A DNA stretch of 61,941 bases from Lachnospiraceae bacterium (GCA_910574805.1 CAJTCV010000022.1:1-61941); one strand, 5' to 3'; shown: positions 25,015-34,406, numbered from the stretch's first letter. Numbers and translations: made by a program. The notes: generated by a model not told the origin, from the sequence alone.

Positions 25015-26508
25015 ATGTCCGATTACATTATTAGAGCAAAAGGGATCAAGAAATACTTTGGCGGTGTAAAGGCATTGGATGGTGTGGATCTGGAGATTAA
25101 AAAAGGGGAAGTACACTGTCTTGCAGGAGAGAACGGCTGTGGGAAATCCACGATCATCAACGTAATCTCCGGTTTCTATACCCCGGACGGCGGCGAACTT
25201 GAGATTGATGGTGTTTCTTATCCGAAGATGACCCCGCAGCAGTCCATTGCAGCCGGGATTCAGGTTATCTATCAGGACCTGTCCGTATTTCCGAATCTGA
25301 CGGTTATGGAGAATCTGGCTCTGAACATGGAGCTGGCAAGCGGCAGGAAATTTGTCAGTAAAAAGCGGTTCCGGGAGATCGCAAAAGAGGCGGTTGCCAA
25401 AATTAACTTTGAAATCGATCTGGATGAAAAGGTAGAGAATTTATCCGTTGCAGATAAACAGCTGATCGCCATCAGCCGGGCGCTTCTGAACAACGCGAAG
25501 CTGATCATCATGGATGAGCCCACCACGGCAATCACCAAAAAGGAAGTCCGGGCGCTGTTTAGCGTGATCCGCGATCTGCAGAAGCAGAACATCGCGATCC
25601 TGTTCGTATCGCACAAGCTGGATGAAGTGTTCGAGATCGCGGAGAGATTTACGATCTTCCGAAATGGAAAGAACACAGGCGCAGGAGACGCATCCGAGCT
25701 GACTCAGGAGAAATTTACTTATTATATGACCGGGCGTGAGATTAAGGAAACGCCGTTCGTCTATGAAGAGAAGCCGGGCGCTCAGAAGGTCCTGGAAATC
25801 AAGAATCTGAATCTGAAAAACGGGTTTAAAAATGTGAATCTTTCCCTGGGAGAGGGAGAGATCCTGGGAATCACCGGGCTTCTGGGTTCCGGTCGTACAG
25901 AGCTGGTGCAGGCGCTGTTTGGCTATCACAAGGCAGATTCCGGAGAGATTTATATCCGCGGAAATAAAGTAGAGATTAATACTGTGAAAGATGGTATTAA
26001 AAACGGGATCGGGTATGTGCCGCCTGAGCGGATCGTGGAGGGCGTGTTCCTGCCCCAGTCCATTAAGGAAAATATCTCCATTGAGAAATGGGATGAGTGG
26101 GCAGGTCCCCTGGGTATCATGAACGAGAAAAAGATCGAAGAAGTGGTAAATGAGTGGGTGGAAAAGCTCCGTATCAAGCTTCATGATATCAATGATCCCA
26201 TGAACACACTGTCTGGAGGAAACCAGCAGAAATGTGTCCTTGCCAAGTGGCTGATCCTGGATCTGAATGTGCTGATTCTGAACGGCCCCACCGTCGGCGT
26301 GGATATCGGCGCCAAATTTGATATCTATGAACTGGTGAAAAAGCTTGCTGCCAACGGCCTGTCCGTAATCATCATTTCGGATGATATACCGGAGATCTTG
26401 TCCAACTGCAACCGTGTCATTGTCATGCGCCGGGGCGAGATCGTCAAGGAAGGTCTGACCAAAGATATGGATGAAGCAAGTCTTGCAGAATTTGCAGTTG
26501 CGGATTAA
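25015..26508 (+). CDS. sugar ABC transporter ATPase (RbsA/MglA type)
   Basis: 497 residues from ATG 25015; GGGAGG lies upstream. Two fused nucleotide-binding domains: the first has Walker A GENGCGKST (38-46), signature 'LSVADKQLIAISRAL' and Walker B 'LIIMDEPT'. The second has the degenerate 'GLLGSGRTEL' normal for the type, 'LSGGNQQKCVLAKWL' and 'LNGPTVGVDIG'. This architecture is the ATPase of CUT2 importers for pentoses and related sugars, at the inner face of the membrane. The next gene starts 13 bases after its stop. Confidence 0.95.
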   Translation: MSDYIIRAKGIKKYFGGVKALDGVDLEIKKGEVHCLAGENGCGKSTIINVISGFYTPDGGELEIDGVSYPKMTPQQSIAAGIQVIYQDLSVFPNLTVMENLALNMELASGRKFVSKKRFREIAKEAVAKINFEIDLDEKVENLSVADKQLIAISRALLNNAKLIIMDEPTTAITKKEVRALFSVIRDLQKQNIAILFVSHKLDEVFEIAERFTIFRNGKNTGAGDASELTQEKFTYYMTGREIKETPFVYEEKPGAQKVLEIKNLNLKNGFKNVNLSLGEGEILGITGLLGSGRTELVQALFGYHKADSGEIYIRGNKVEINTVKDGIKNGIGYVPPERIVEGVFLPQSIKENISIEKWDEWAGPLGIMNEKKIEEVVNEWVEKLRIKLHDINDPMNTLSGGNQQKCVLAKWLILDLNVLILNGPTVGVDIGAKFDIYELVKKLAANGLSVIIISDDIPEILSNCNRVIVMRRGEIVKEGLTKDMDEASLAEFAVAD

Positions 26509-26521
26509 GGAGGGGGAGAAG

Positions 26522-27532
26522 ATGAATAACAAAACGAAAAAAATATTGCACAGTTCTGAATTTTATGTAGGAGTGATTATTGTCCTGTTCTGCCTGCTGA
26601 TCCAGATGAGAAGCGGCCAGTTCTTTACCGGGAACAATCTGGTGGATATCATCCGTTCCTTCTCGATTCCGGTCATGTTCTGTGTGGGCGAGCTGATGGT
26701 CCTGATCTCGGGAGGCGTGGACTGTTCGTTTCCGGCCATTGCGTCTTTGTCCATGTTCGTTGTATGTAAATATATGGAAAACGTGACGACCAGCCCGCTG
26801 CCGTTCTTTCTCGTGGCGGCGCTGATCGGACTGGTGTTCGGTATCTTAAACGGTGTGATTATCGGAAAATACCGTTTCCCGGCGCTGATCGTAACTCTGG
26901 GTACTTCCAGTATCTGCTGGGGCGTCATGCAGGGTGTCTTCCAGTCCCGTGAGTATCCCCTCTGCCCGACGCTTCTGGCAGTGGGCAAGGCAAAGCTTCT
27001 GACTGCGACCAATGCAGAGACCGGTCTTTCTTCGGATCTGCCCATGATCACGGTGTTTATGGTTCTTCTTCTGCTCCTTGGCTGGTTCATTTTGAACAAG
27101 ACCATGCTGGGCCGCGGCATTTATGCCATCGGCGGGGATATTATCGCTGCAAAGCGTGCCGGCTTCAACGTGTTCGGAACGACGGTATTTATCTATGCGT
27201 TTTCCGGCATGATGGCGGGTATCATCGGAGTGTTCCGTGCATGCATGCTTCAGGCAGTGCATCCGAACAATCTGGAAGGTCTGGAGATGACGGCCATTGC
27301 AGCCTGCGTGCTGGGCGGCGTCAGTATCACAGGCGGCAAGGGAACTGTACTTCAGGCATGTCTTGGTATGCTGCTTTTGACCATCGTTTCCAACAGCCTG
27401 ATTCTTCTGGGTATCAGTACGCACTGGCAGAATGTGGTGACCGGCCTGATCATTATCGCCGGTACGGCAGCGACTGCAATCCAGAATCAGCGCAATGCAA
27501 AAAAACTGGCTGTCAAGCTGACGGAATCTTAA
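26522..27532 (+). CDS. sugar ABC transporter permease 1 (RbsC-like)
   Basis: 336 residues from ATG 26522, with AAGGAGGGGGAG upstream. Eight to ten hydrophobic helices and the BPD_transp_2 signature region ('GVDCSFPAIASLSMFVV', 'ALIVTLGTSSICWGVMQGV', 'GGVSITGGKGTVLQACLGMLLL') identify a CUT2 permease. It forms half of the channel with the next permease. Typical length, no anomaly seen. Confidence 0.93.
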   Translation: MNNKTKKILHSSEFYVGVIIVLFCLLIQMRSGQFFTGNNLVDIIRSFSIPVMFCVGELMVLISGGVDCSFPAIASLSMFVVCKYMENVTTSPLPFFLVAALIGLVFGILNGVIIGKYRFPALIVTLGTSSICWGVMQGVFQSREYPLCPTLLAVGKAKLLTATNAETGLSSDLPMITVFMVLLLLLGWFILNKTMLGRGIYAIGGDIIAAKRAGFNVFGTTVFIYAFSGMMAGIIGVFRACMLQAVHPNNLEGLEMTAIAACVLGGVSITGGKGTVLQACLGMLLLTIVSNSLILLGISTHWQNVVTGLIIIAGTAATAIQNQRNAKKLAVKLTES

Positions 27533-27548
27533 GACGGGGGTGTATAAT

Positions 27549-28535
27549 ATGAATAAGGTATTGAATAAAGATAAAAATCTGACCCGTATTCTGGCAGTAT
27601 TTCTCGTGTGTTTTGTACTGTTCAGTATCACGCAGGGAAAATCCTTCCTTTCAGTATCCAGTTTCCAGTCCATGGGAAAGCTGTTTCCTGAGTTTGGTCT
27701 GCTCTCTATCGGCATGGCGCTGGCTCTGCTCACCGGCGGAATCGACCTGAGCGTCGTATACGTGGCAAATCTCTGCTCCATCATGGCGGCGCTGACCATC
27801 AAGGCAATGACGCCGGAAGGAGATGCAGGGATCGGTGCGATCCTGGCAGGTATTCTGGTGGCGCTGATCGTGGGTATGATCTGCGGTTCTCTGAACGGTC
27901 TTCTGATCTCGGCAGTGGGTATTCCCGCAATGCTGGCAACGCTGGGGACGCAGTCTCTGTATAACGGACTTGGAGTCGTGGCGTCCAAAGGGAGCAGCGT
28001 GACCGGAAGTAAACCATTATCTTCCTTTGTCAGCATGAAGGTGGCCGGGATCCCCATGGCGGCGATTATCTTCGTCCTCTGTGCGGTGGTTATGATCTTC
28101 ATCATCAGCAAGACGACGCTGGGCTACAAGATCAAGATGATGGGTACCAATATGAAGGCGTCCGCATTCTCCGGCTTCAACAACGTGAAGCTTACAGTGC
28201 TCAATTATATGATGATCGGTCTTCTGTCTGCAGTGGCCGGGATCATCATGCTGGGGCGCTACAGCTCTGCCAAGGCGGACAATGGTTCCTCCTATACCAT
28301 GCAGGCGATTATGATCGCAGTCATGGGCGGAATCGATCCAGCCGGCGGCAAAGGCAATATCCAGGGGGTGTGCGTGGCAGTTCTGATCATTCAGATGGTC
28401 AGTACCTGGCTCAGCATGTATCAGAGCATCTCGGATTTCTACAAACAGATTATCTGGGGCGCACTGCTGCTGGTCGTTCTGCTTCTGAACTTCTACATCA
28501 ATAAACGTGAGGTTGCAAAAGCAGCGAAGAAATAA
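27549..28535 (+). CDS. sugar ABC transporter permease 2 (RbsC-like)
   Basis: 328 residues from ATG 27549, with GGGGGTG upstream; a GTG at 27540 is in frame but overlaps that site. Same family as its neighbour ('GIDLSVVYVANLCSIMAAL', 'AVGIPAMLATLGTQSLYNGL', 'MGGIDPAGGKGNIQGVCVAVLI'). Two different permeases imply a heterodimeric channel, as in autoinducer-2 (Lsr) and some pentose importers, whereas ribose importers use one. It ends the operon. Confidence 0.93.
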   Translation: MNKVLNKDKNLTRILAVFLVCFVLFSITQGKSFLSVSSFQSMGKLFPEFGLLSIGMALALLTGGIDLSVVYVANLCSIMAALTIKAMTPEGDAGIGAILAGILVALIVGMICGSLNGLLISAVGIPAMLATLGTQSLYNGLGVVASKGSSVTGSKPLSSFVSMKVAGIPMAAIIFVLCAVVMIFIISKTTLGYKIKMMGTNMKASAFSGFNNVKLTVLNYMMIGLLSAVAGIIMLGRYSSAKADNGSSYTMQAIMIAVMGGIDPAGGKGNIQGVCVAVLIIQMVSTWLSMYQSISDFYKQIIWGALLLVVLLLNFYINKREVAKAAKK

Positions 28536-28540
28536 ACAAA

Positions 28541-28573
28541 AAATGGGGGCTGTTCCGGATGGGCAGCCCCTTT
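28541..28573. terminator. bidirectional terminator of the sugar operon
   Basis: GGGGCTG (28546-28552) and CAGCCCC (28564-28570) form a hairpin flanked by A-runs and TTT, between convergent genes, so it can serve both strands. Confidence 0.8.
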
Positions 28574-28579
28574 CCTGCG

Positions 28580-29575
28580 TTACGGCGCAGCTTTTTCAGC
28601 GTATTCAGTATTGACCAGATCTTCGTAAGGTGTCCATGCAGGAAGCTCGCCCGCTTCCTGAAGGATATTCTGAAGAAGATCGAAGCTTTCTTTCTCAAAG
28701 ATCAGGTTTTCTTTCCAGGTATCCTGTTCGTAGTAACGGGATACGATCTTTGTGATGGTCTCCAGATCCGTCTCTTCAAACTGGGGCTTTATAACTTTGG
28801 CGATCTCATCCGGTGTATGGGTCTGAACATAATCCATGCCCTTCTGAAGCGCATTGGTGAACGCCTGCAGGATCTCGGGATGCTCTGCCAGGTAACTCTG
28901 CTTTACGCTGTAGGCCGTATAGGGGACATAGCCGGAGGCTTCTCCCAGGGACGCTACGACATGACCGACTCCTTCTGTTTCCAGGGCGGTGGCGGAGGGT
29001 TCGAACTCTACCGTAAATTCGGCGTCATTTCCGGTAAAGGCTGCAGCCGTGGAGCCAAAGTCAATACTCTGGTCGATGGACAGGTCAGCGGCAGGGTCGA
29101 TACCGTTTTTCTTCAGAATAAATTCAAAGACCATCTGCGGCATGCCGCCCTTGCGCCCGCCGAGCACATAGGTGCCTTTGAGATCTTCCCACTGGAAATC
29201 ATCCATGGGTTCCCGTGCAACCAGGAAGTTGCCGGCTCTCTGGGTGAGCTGGGCAAAATTGACGATATAGTCCTCCGGGTTCTGATTGTAGATGTAGATG
29301 GAAGATTCACTTCCCATAAAACCAATGTCCGCTTCTCCGGATACCAGAGCGGTCGCTACCTTGTCGGCGCCGAAACCGGTCACCAGCGTCAGATCGATGC
29401 CCTCTTCTGCAAAATATCCATTTTCGATTGCCACGTACTGAGGGGCGTAGAAGATGGAGTGAGCCACTTCATTCAATGTGACCGGTGTCAGATCCGACGC
29501 CGGCTCCTGTCCGCTGCCGCAGCCGGCTGTCAGGGTGAGTATGCCGGCAAGAAGCAGACTGATCCATTTTTTCAT
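28580..29575 (-). CDS. NMT1/THI5-like (SsuA/TauA-type) substrate-binding lipoprotein, orphan
   Basis: 331 residues from ATG 29575 (GGAGG 10 bases upstream; ATG 29581 is the alternative). Lipoprotein signal MKKWISLLLAGILTLTAGC is followed by 'PVTLNEVAHSIFYAPQYVAIENGYFAEEGIDLTLVTG', the classic start of the NMT1 family that binds aliphatic sulfonates, taurine or thiamine pyrimidine. The mature protein looks complete. No permease or ATPase gene adjoins it, so it must work with a transporter elsewhere or act as a sensor. Ligand cannot be told from the sequence. Confidence 0.88.
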   Translation of the reverse strand: MKKWISLLLAGILTLTAGCGSGQEPASDLTPVTLNEVAHSIFYAPQYVAIENGYFAEEGIDLTLVTGFGADKVATALVSGEADIGFMGSESSIYIYNQNPEDYIVNFAQLTQRAGNFLVAREPMDDFQWEDLKGTYVLGGRKGGMPQMVFEFILKKNGIDPAADLSIDQSIDFGSTAAAFTGNDAEFTVEFEPSATALETEGVGHVVASLGEASGYVPYTAYSVKQSYLAEHPEILQAFTNALQKGMDYVQTHTPDEIAKVIKPQFEETDLETITKIVSRYYEQDTWKENLIFEKESFDLLQNILQEAGELPAWTPYEDLVNTEYAEKAAP

Positions 29576-29630
29576 GATCATGTTACCTCCGCAAAATTTT
29601 ATAGTGTAATATATGCGGGGAGCAATGGAT

Positions 29631-29659
29631 TTGTCAATACGGTGGAATCCTGTTATAAT
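29631..29659 (+). promoter_or_regulatory. promoter of the small gene at 29691
   Basis: TTGTCA, a 17-base spacer, then TATAAT: a near-consensus vegetative promoter 32 bases before the ATG. Confidence 0.85.
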
Positions 29660-29690
29660 GGACAGAATATGTAACCGCGGGAGGTATGAG

Positions 29691-29912
29691 ATGTTTGGAA
29701 AACGCAGAGAGAAGAAGACGGAGGTATACGATGCGGCAGGAAAGATCCCGGTCATACGTGCCAGCATCTGCACCGGTGAAAAAGTGGCAGGCTTTAAGGA
29801 CCGGACTACCGGGAAATTTGAGGACCTGATGCTCATCCGGAACGAGAAGGATCTGCAGGCATTTATAAAAGAATACGGGGTAAAAGAGACAGAGATTCAG
29901 AAGGAATGGTGA
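29691..29912 (+). CDS. small conserved-looking hypothetical protein
   Basis: 73 residues from ATG 29691, with GGGAGGT 8 bases upstream and a strong promoter. Basic N-terminus (MFGKRREKKTEVYDAAGKIPVIRASICTGEKVAGFKD), then a compact alpha/beta pattern ending in a helix 'DLQAFIKEYGV'. No membrane segment or known motif. It ends next to the convergent small membrane gene. Not recognised. Promoter quality and codon use argue that it is expressed. Confidence 0.75.
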   Translation: MFGKRREKKTEVYDAAGKIPVIRASICTGEKVAGFKDRTTGKFEDLMLIRNEKDLQAFIKEYGVKETEIQKEW

Positions 29913-30125
29913 TCAGCAGTCCTGTTTCTTCTTCCGGAATGTCCGGTACAGCCACAGATAGAGATAGAGGAGTACTGGTATTACCACAGTGGCCACCAGA
30001 GAGATCATCAGAAGCTCTCCTGCCCGTTCGCTTTTAAAAAAAGACAGAACCAGTGTGGTCAGGTAGAGCAGAAGAATGAGGATAACAGCGAGCAGGGCGA
30101 GAATACGTTTGGTCTTCTGATACAT
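29913..30125 (-). CDS. small two-helix membrane protein
   Basis: 70 residues with two hydrophobic helices (about 8-30 and 38-62), charged ends and a KKKQDC tail. GGAGT lies upstream of ATG 30125 and a minus-strand promoter at about 30169-30198 drives it. It is convergent with the preceding gene and divergent from pcrA. Function unknown. Confidence 0.7.
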   Translation of the reverse strand: MYQKTKRILALLAVILILLLYLTTLVLSFFKSERAGELLMISLVATVVIPVLLYLYLWLYRTFRKKKQDC

Positions 30126-30168
30126 GGGGACTCCTTTTCCTGAGTGTTTGTGAAGGGTATCTGTTTCT

Positions 30169-30220
30169 ATTATAATAGACAGATGAAATATTTGTCAAAC
30201 ACTTGTTCTTGTGCTATAAT
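30169..30220. promoter_or_regulatory. divergent promoters with overlapping -35 boxes
   Basis: Plus strand (pcrA): TTGTCA 30192-30197, 17 bases, TATAAT 30215-30220. Minus strand (small membrane gene): TTGACA 30198-30193, about 18 bases, TATAAT near 30174-30169. The two -35 hexamers occupy the same bases, so RNA polymerase can load in only one direction at a time. Confidence 0.8.
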
Positions 30221-30258
30221 GACACAGTATAAATCTGTAAGATTAAAGGAGAGACAGA

Positions 30259-32481
30259 ATGCATGATCTGGAGCTTTTAAATAAAGAACAGCAGGAAGCA
30301 GTGCTGCACACGGAGGGGCCGCTGTTGATTCTTGCGGGCGCCGGTTCGGGAAAGACCCGGGTACTGACTTATCGGATTGCCCATTTGATTGAGGAGTGCG
30401 AGGTGTACCCGTGGAATATTCTTGCCATCACATTTACGAACAAGGCGGCCGGTGAGATGAGAGAAAGAGTGGACCGGATTGTGGGTCAGGGCGCGGAGAG
30501 TATCTGGGTCAGTACGTTTCATTCCACCTGTGTGAGGATTCTGCATCGTCACATCGACCGTCTTGGATATGATCAGAAATTTACCATATATGATACGGAG
30601 GATCAGAAGACGGTGCTGAAGGATGTGTGCCGCCGACTGCAGATCGATACGAAGCTCTATAAAGAGCGCACGCTTTTGAATGTGATCTCACATGCCAAGA
30701 ACGAATACATATCACCGGTGGAATATCAGAGCTCGGTCCGGGGGGATTTCCGTCAGGAAAAGATGGCGGAGGTCTATCTGGAGTATCAGAAGGAGCTGAA
30801 GAAGAACAATGCACTGGATTTCGATGATCTGCTGGTGAAGACGGTGGAGCTCTTTGAGAGCTGCCCGGATGTGCTGGAGCGTTATCAGGACCGTTTTCGT
30901 TATATTATGGTGGACGAGTATCAGGACACAAACACGGTGCAGTTTAAGCTGGTGAGTATTCTGGCGGGGAAATATCAGAATCTCTGTGTGGTGGGAGACG
31001 ACGATCAGTCCATCTACAGATTCCGGGGAGCAAATATAGAAAATATTCTGAATTTTGAGAAAGTTTTTCCAAATACAAGAGTCATTAAACTGGAACAGAA
31101 CTACCGTTCGACGCAGAATATCCTGGATGCTGCCAACGGTGTAATTCAAAATAATATCAGCAGGAAGGAAAAAGCACTCTGGACAGATAACGAACGGGGA
31201 GAGCCGGTGGTATTTAAGCTTCTTCAGAGCGCCTATGAGGAAGCGGAGTATGTTACGGGAGACATCCGGAAAAAGTTGAACAGCGGGGCTGCGTACAGGG
31301 ATTTTGCCGTGCTGTACCGGACCAATTATCAGTCCCGTACCTTTGAGGAAAAATTTCTCATGGCGAACATTCCGTACAAAATCGTGGGCGGGGTGAATTT
31401 TTATTCCAGAAAAGAGATCAAGGATATCCTTGCTTATCTGAAGACCATTGATAACGGAAAAGATGACCTGGCTATACACCGGATCATCAATGTGCCCAAG
31501 CGGGGGATCGGGGCCGTGACGATCAACAAAGTGCAGGCATTTGCAGAATCCAGGGAGATCAGTTTTTTTGAGGCGCTGGAATCTGTGGGAGAGATTCCGG
31601 GAATCGGGAAGGCGCTTCTGAAGATTCAGCCTTTTGTAAATTTGATCCATGAGTGGAGGCTGCGGCTGGGAGAGCTGACGCTGGAGAAACTGATAAATGA
31701 GATACTGGAACGGACCGGCTATGCCGGAGATCTGGAAGCAGAGGGGACGGATGAAGCGCAGGCACGTCTGGACAATATCGGCGAACTGATCAGCAAGGCT
31801 GTTACTTATGAGAAGGAAGCGGAGCATCCGGTGCTGGGAGAGTTTCTGGAGGAAGTTGCGCTTGTGGCGGATATTGACAGCGTAGCGGACAGCGATGACC
31901 GGGTACTTCTGATGACTCTGCACAGTGCCAAAGGGCTGGAATTTCCCTATGTCTATCTGGCGGGTATGGAGGACGGTATCTTTCCCAGCTATATGTCCAT
32001 TGCAGCGGATGATCCGCTGGAAGAGATCGAGGAAGAACGGAGACTCTGCTATGTGGGCATCACCAGAGCCATGAAAGAGTTGACCATGACAGCGGCCAGA
32101 ATCCGGATGATCCGCGGAGAGAATCATTACAACAATGTTTCCCGGTTTGTCCGGGAGGTTCCAAAAGAGCTTCTGGGAAACAGAACATATGTCCCTGACG
32201 CGCCGAAGGCGCAGGAGCCGCCCCGAAGCAGTGCTTATGCCAGGGCAAAGGAGGCATTCCGGACAAAGACCTTTGATCCAAAACAGTTCAAGGTGGTCAA
32301 GGCGGATCGTCTGGATTATGGCGTGGGCGACCGGGTCTCCCATATCAAATTCGGAGAGGGGACAGTGCTGGATGTCACAGAGGGCGGCAGAGACTACGAG
32401 GTGAAAGTGGAATTCGACCGCGCCGGGGTGAAAAAAATGTTTGCTTCTTTTGCCAAATTGAAAAAAATAGAAAGTCTATAG
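30259..32481 (+). CDS. pcrA: ATP-dependent DNA helicase PcrA/UvrD
   Basis: 740 residues. Superfamily 1A 3'-5' helicase for repair and plasmid/ICE replication. Walker A AGAGSGKT (26-33), motif Ia 'AITFTNKAAGEMRERV', motif II 'VDEYQDTN', motif III 'VVGDDDQSIYRFRGA', motif IV 'LEQNYRST', motif V 'TLHSAKGLEFPYVYL' and motif VI 'EERRLCYVGITRA' are all present. The C-terminal 'YGVGDRVSHIKFGEGTVLDV' is the Tudor-like RNA-polymerase-binding tail of PcrA. AAAGGAGA precedes ATG 30259. No anomaly. Confidence 0.98.
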   Translation: MHDLELLNKEQQEAVLHTEGPLLILAGAGSGKTRVLTYRIAHLIEECEVYPWNILAITFTNKAAGEMRERVDRIVGQGAESIWVSTFHSTCVRILHRHIDRLGYDQKFTIYDTEDQKTVLKDVCRRLQIDTKLYKERTLLNVISHAKNEYISPVEYQSSVRGDFRQEKMAEVYLEYQKELKKNNALDFDDLLVKTVELFESCPDVLERYQDRFRYIMVDEYQDTNTVQFKLVSILAGKYQNLCVVGDDDQSIYRFRGANIENILNFEKVFPNTRVIKLEQNYRSTQNILDAANGVIQNNISRKEKALWTDNERGEPVVFKLLQSAYEEAEYVTGDIRKKLNSGAAYRDFAVLYRTNYQSRTFEEKFLMANIPYKIVGGVNFYSRKEIKDILAYLKTIDNGKDDLAIHRIINVPKRGIGAVTINKVQAFAESREISFFEALESVGEIPGIGKALLKIQPFVNLIHEWRLRLGELTLEKLINEILERTGYAGDLEAEGTDEAQARLDNIGELISKAVTYEKEAEHPVLGEFLEEVALVADIDSVADSDDRVLLMTLHSAKGLEFPYVYLAGMEDGIFPSYMSIAADDPLEEIEEERRLCYVGITRAMKELTMTAARIRMIRGENHYNNVSRFVREVPKELLGNRTYVPDAPKAQEPPRSSAYARAKEAFRTKTFDPKQFKVVKADRLDYGVGDRVSHIKFGEGTVLDVTEGGRDYEVKVEFDRAGVKKMFASFAKLKKIESL

Positions 32482-32618
32482 TATTTTTCAGGAAAGTATG
32501 GTATACTACGCTTATGCACAGCAGTGCAGGGTATGACTGCGGACAGGCATTCGAGGGAAAAGGCCGCAGGCAGGGCAGCGCTGTCAGTAAATAAAATATA
32601 AGAAAAGAGGTATCCGCC

Positions 32619-32918
32619 ATGAGCCGTGTAGAAGATTTTATTAATTCAGCGAAAACCAATGAGATGCTTGGGGAACTGCTTCACATCAAGAAAGAGGAAG
32701 AGAAGAAGCAGAATGCATTGATGTGGGTTCTGATCATCATCGGTGCAGTGATCGCGGTAGCGGGTATTGCATATGCCGTTTACCGTTTCTTCACACCGGA
32801 TTATCTGGAAGATTTTGATGAGGATTTTGACGACGACTTCGATGATGATTTCTTCGATGACGAAGACGATGAGATCACAGAGGACAAGACGGAGAAAGCT
32901 GAGAAGACCGAGGAATAA
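32619..32918 (+). CDS. small membrane protein with poly-acidic C-terminus
   Basis: 99 residues. A helical N-terminal segment with lysines and glutamates is followed by one membrane helix (about 35-58) and a C-terminal tail almost entirely Asp/Glu (EDFDEDFDDDFDDD...), resembling DUF4366-type proteins of Lachnospiraceae. AAAAGAGG precedes ATG 32619. It lies between pcrA and rlmD and is followed by a strong terminator. The acidic tail may bind cations or basic partners; function not known. Confidence 0.8.
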   Translation: MSRVEDFINSAKTNEMLGELLHIKKEEEKKQNALMWVLIIIGAVIAVAGIAYAVYRFFTPDYLEDFDEDFDDDFDDDFFDDEDDEITEDKTEKAEKTEE

Positions 32919-32937
32919 ATTCAGGTGGTTGATGTAT

Positions 32938-32990
32938 GATACAGCCCCCTGTTCCGTACGGCGTCACTGCCGGGGACAGGGGGCTGTATC
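32938..32990 (+). terminator. strong hairpin terminator
   Basis: GATACAGCCCCCTGT and ACAGGGGGCTGTATC pair perfectly over 15 bp around a GC-rich loop. T-run is short (TTATCC), but stem strength suggests termination. Confidence 0.75.
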
Positions 32991-33020
32991 TTATCCTGGA
33001 TCAGGTGCAGGAGGGAAAGT

Positions 33021-34388
33021 ATGAAAAAAGGACAGATTTATGAAGGCGTCGTGGAGGATATTCTGTTTCCGGACAAGGGACAGATCCGGCTGGAAGACAG
33101 GAGAGTGAGCGTGAAAAACGGGCTGCCCGGACAGAAGGTCCGTTTTCAGGTAACAAAGGTACGGAAGGGAAAGGCAGAGGGGCGGATCCTGGAGGTACTG
33201 GAGCATGCCGCTCTGGAATGTGAACCCGCATGCGGGCATTTTGCGGACTGCGGCGGGTGTACCTGGCAGAATCTGCCGTATGAGGAGCAGCTTCGGCTGA
33301 AGGAGCAGCAGGTAAAGGCGATTCTGGATCAGGCGGCAGGTGACAGCGCCTGGGAATTTGAAGGAATCAAAGAAAGTCCCAGGAGATACGGATATCGGAA
33401 CAAGATGGAATATTCCTTCGGAGATGGGGAAAAGGACGGTCCGCTGGAGCTCGGGATGCACCGGCGGGGCAGCTTCTATGATATTGTGACAGTGGAGGAC
33501 TGCCGGATTGCTGATGAGGATTTCGGGCGGATTCTTCTGGAAACTCTGACTTATTTTCGGGAAAAGGGTACGGCATATTATCACAAGATGCGGCATGAGG
33601 GATATCTGCGGCATCTTCTGGTAAGGAAGGCGGCAAAGACAGGAGAGATCCTGGTGGATCTGGTGACGACAACGCAGACAGATGCAGGGGAAGCAGCGCT
33701 TCTGGAAGGATGGAAAGAGCGGATGCTGAAGCTCTCGCTTACGGGAACACTGGCAGGGATCCTCCATACCTGCAATGACAGTCTGGCGGATGTGGTGCAC
33801 AATGACAGGACAAAGGTGCTCCATGGCAGGGATTATTTCCATGAGGAACTTTTGGGACTCCGGTTCCGGATCACGCCGTTTTCCTTTTTTCAGACCAATT
33901 CACTGGGGGCAGAGGTGCTCTATGAAACGGTGCGCAGCTATATCGGCGATACAAAGGATCAGGTGATTTTTGATTTGTACAGCGGTACCGGTACCATTGC
34001 ACAGATCCTCGCTCCTGTGGCAGAAAGGGTGTTCGGCGTGGAGATCGTGGAGGAGGCAGTGGAGGCTGCTAGGGAAAATGCCGGGATCAACGGACTGCAA
34101 AACTGTGAGTTCATAGCAGGGGACGTGCTGAAGGTGCTGGATACCATTGCGGCGAAACCGGACTTTATCGTACTGGATCCGCCCAGAGACGGGGTACATC
34201 CGAAAGCGCTGAGGAAGATCGTGGACTACGGCGTGGAGCGGATGGTTTATATTTCCTGCAAGCCCACCAGCCTTGCGCGGGATCTGGAGATCCTGCAGGA
34301 ACACGGCTACCGCATGATGCGCGCCTGCTGTGTGGATATGTTTCCGTGGTCGGGGAATGTGGAGACGGTTGCACTTTTAAGCCGATAA
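33021..34388 (+). CDS. rlmD: 23S rRNA (uracil-5-)-methyltransferase RlmD/RumA family
   Basis: 455 residues. Residues 1-58 form a TRAM RNA-binding domain. Cys67, Cys71, Cys77 and Cys80 are the 4Fe-4S cluster pattern. The methyltransferase domain has 'FDLYSGTGTIAQIL' for S-adenosylmethionine, 'IVLDPPRDGVHPKALRKI' and the catalytic-Cys motif 'MVYISCKPTSLARDL'. It methylates U1939 or U747 of 23S rRNA; Firmicutes paralogues make exact specificity uncertain. The prophage begins directly after its stop, so the phage probably integrates at or just after the 3' end of this gene. Confidence 0.94.
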   Translation: MKKGQIYEGVVEDILFPDKGQIRLEDRRVSVKNGLPGQKVRFQVTKVRKGKAEGRILEVLEHAALECEPACGHFADCGGCTWQNLPYEEQLRLKEQQVKAILDQAAGDSAWEFEGIKESPRRYGYRNKMEYSFGDGEKDGPLELGMHRRGSFYDIVTVEDCRIADEDFGRILLETLTYFREKGTAYYHKMRHEGYLRHLLVRKAAKTGEILVDLVTTTQTDAGEAALLEGWKERMLKLSLTGTLAGILHTCNDSLADVVHNDRTKVLHGRDYFHEELLGLRFRITPFSFFQTNSLGAEVLYETVRSYIGDTKDQVIFDLYSGTGTIAQILAPVAERVFGVEIVEEAVEAARENAGINGLQNCEFIAGDVLKVLDTIAAKPDFIVLDPPRDGVHPKALRKIVDYGVERMVYISCKPTSLARDLEILQEHGYRMMRACCVDMFPWSGNVETVALLSR

Positions 34389-34406
34389 ATACAGGGATTT
34401 TAAGTG

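Noticed and set aside
30712-32343. 543-codon minus-strand frame inside pcrA
   Set aside because: Antisense shadow of a fully conserved helicase.
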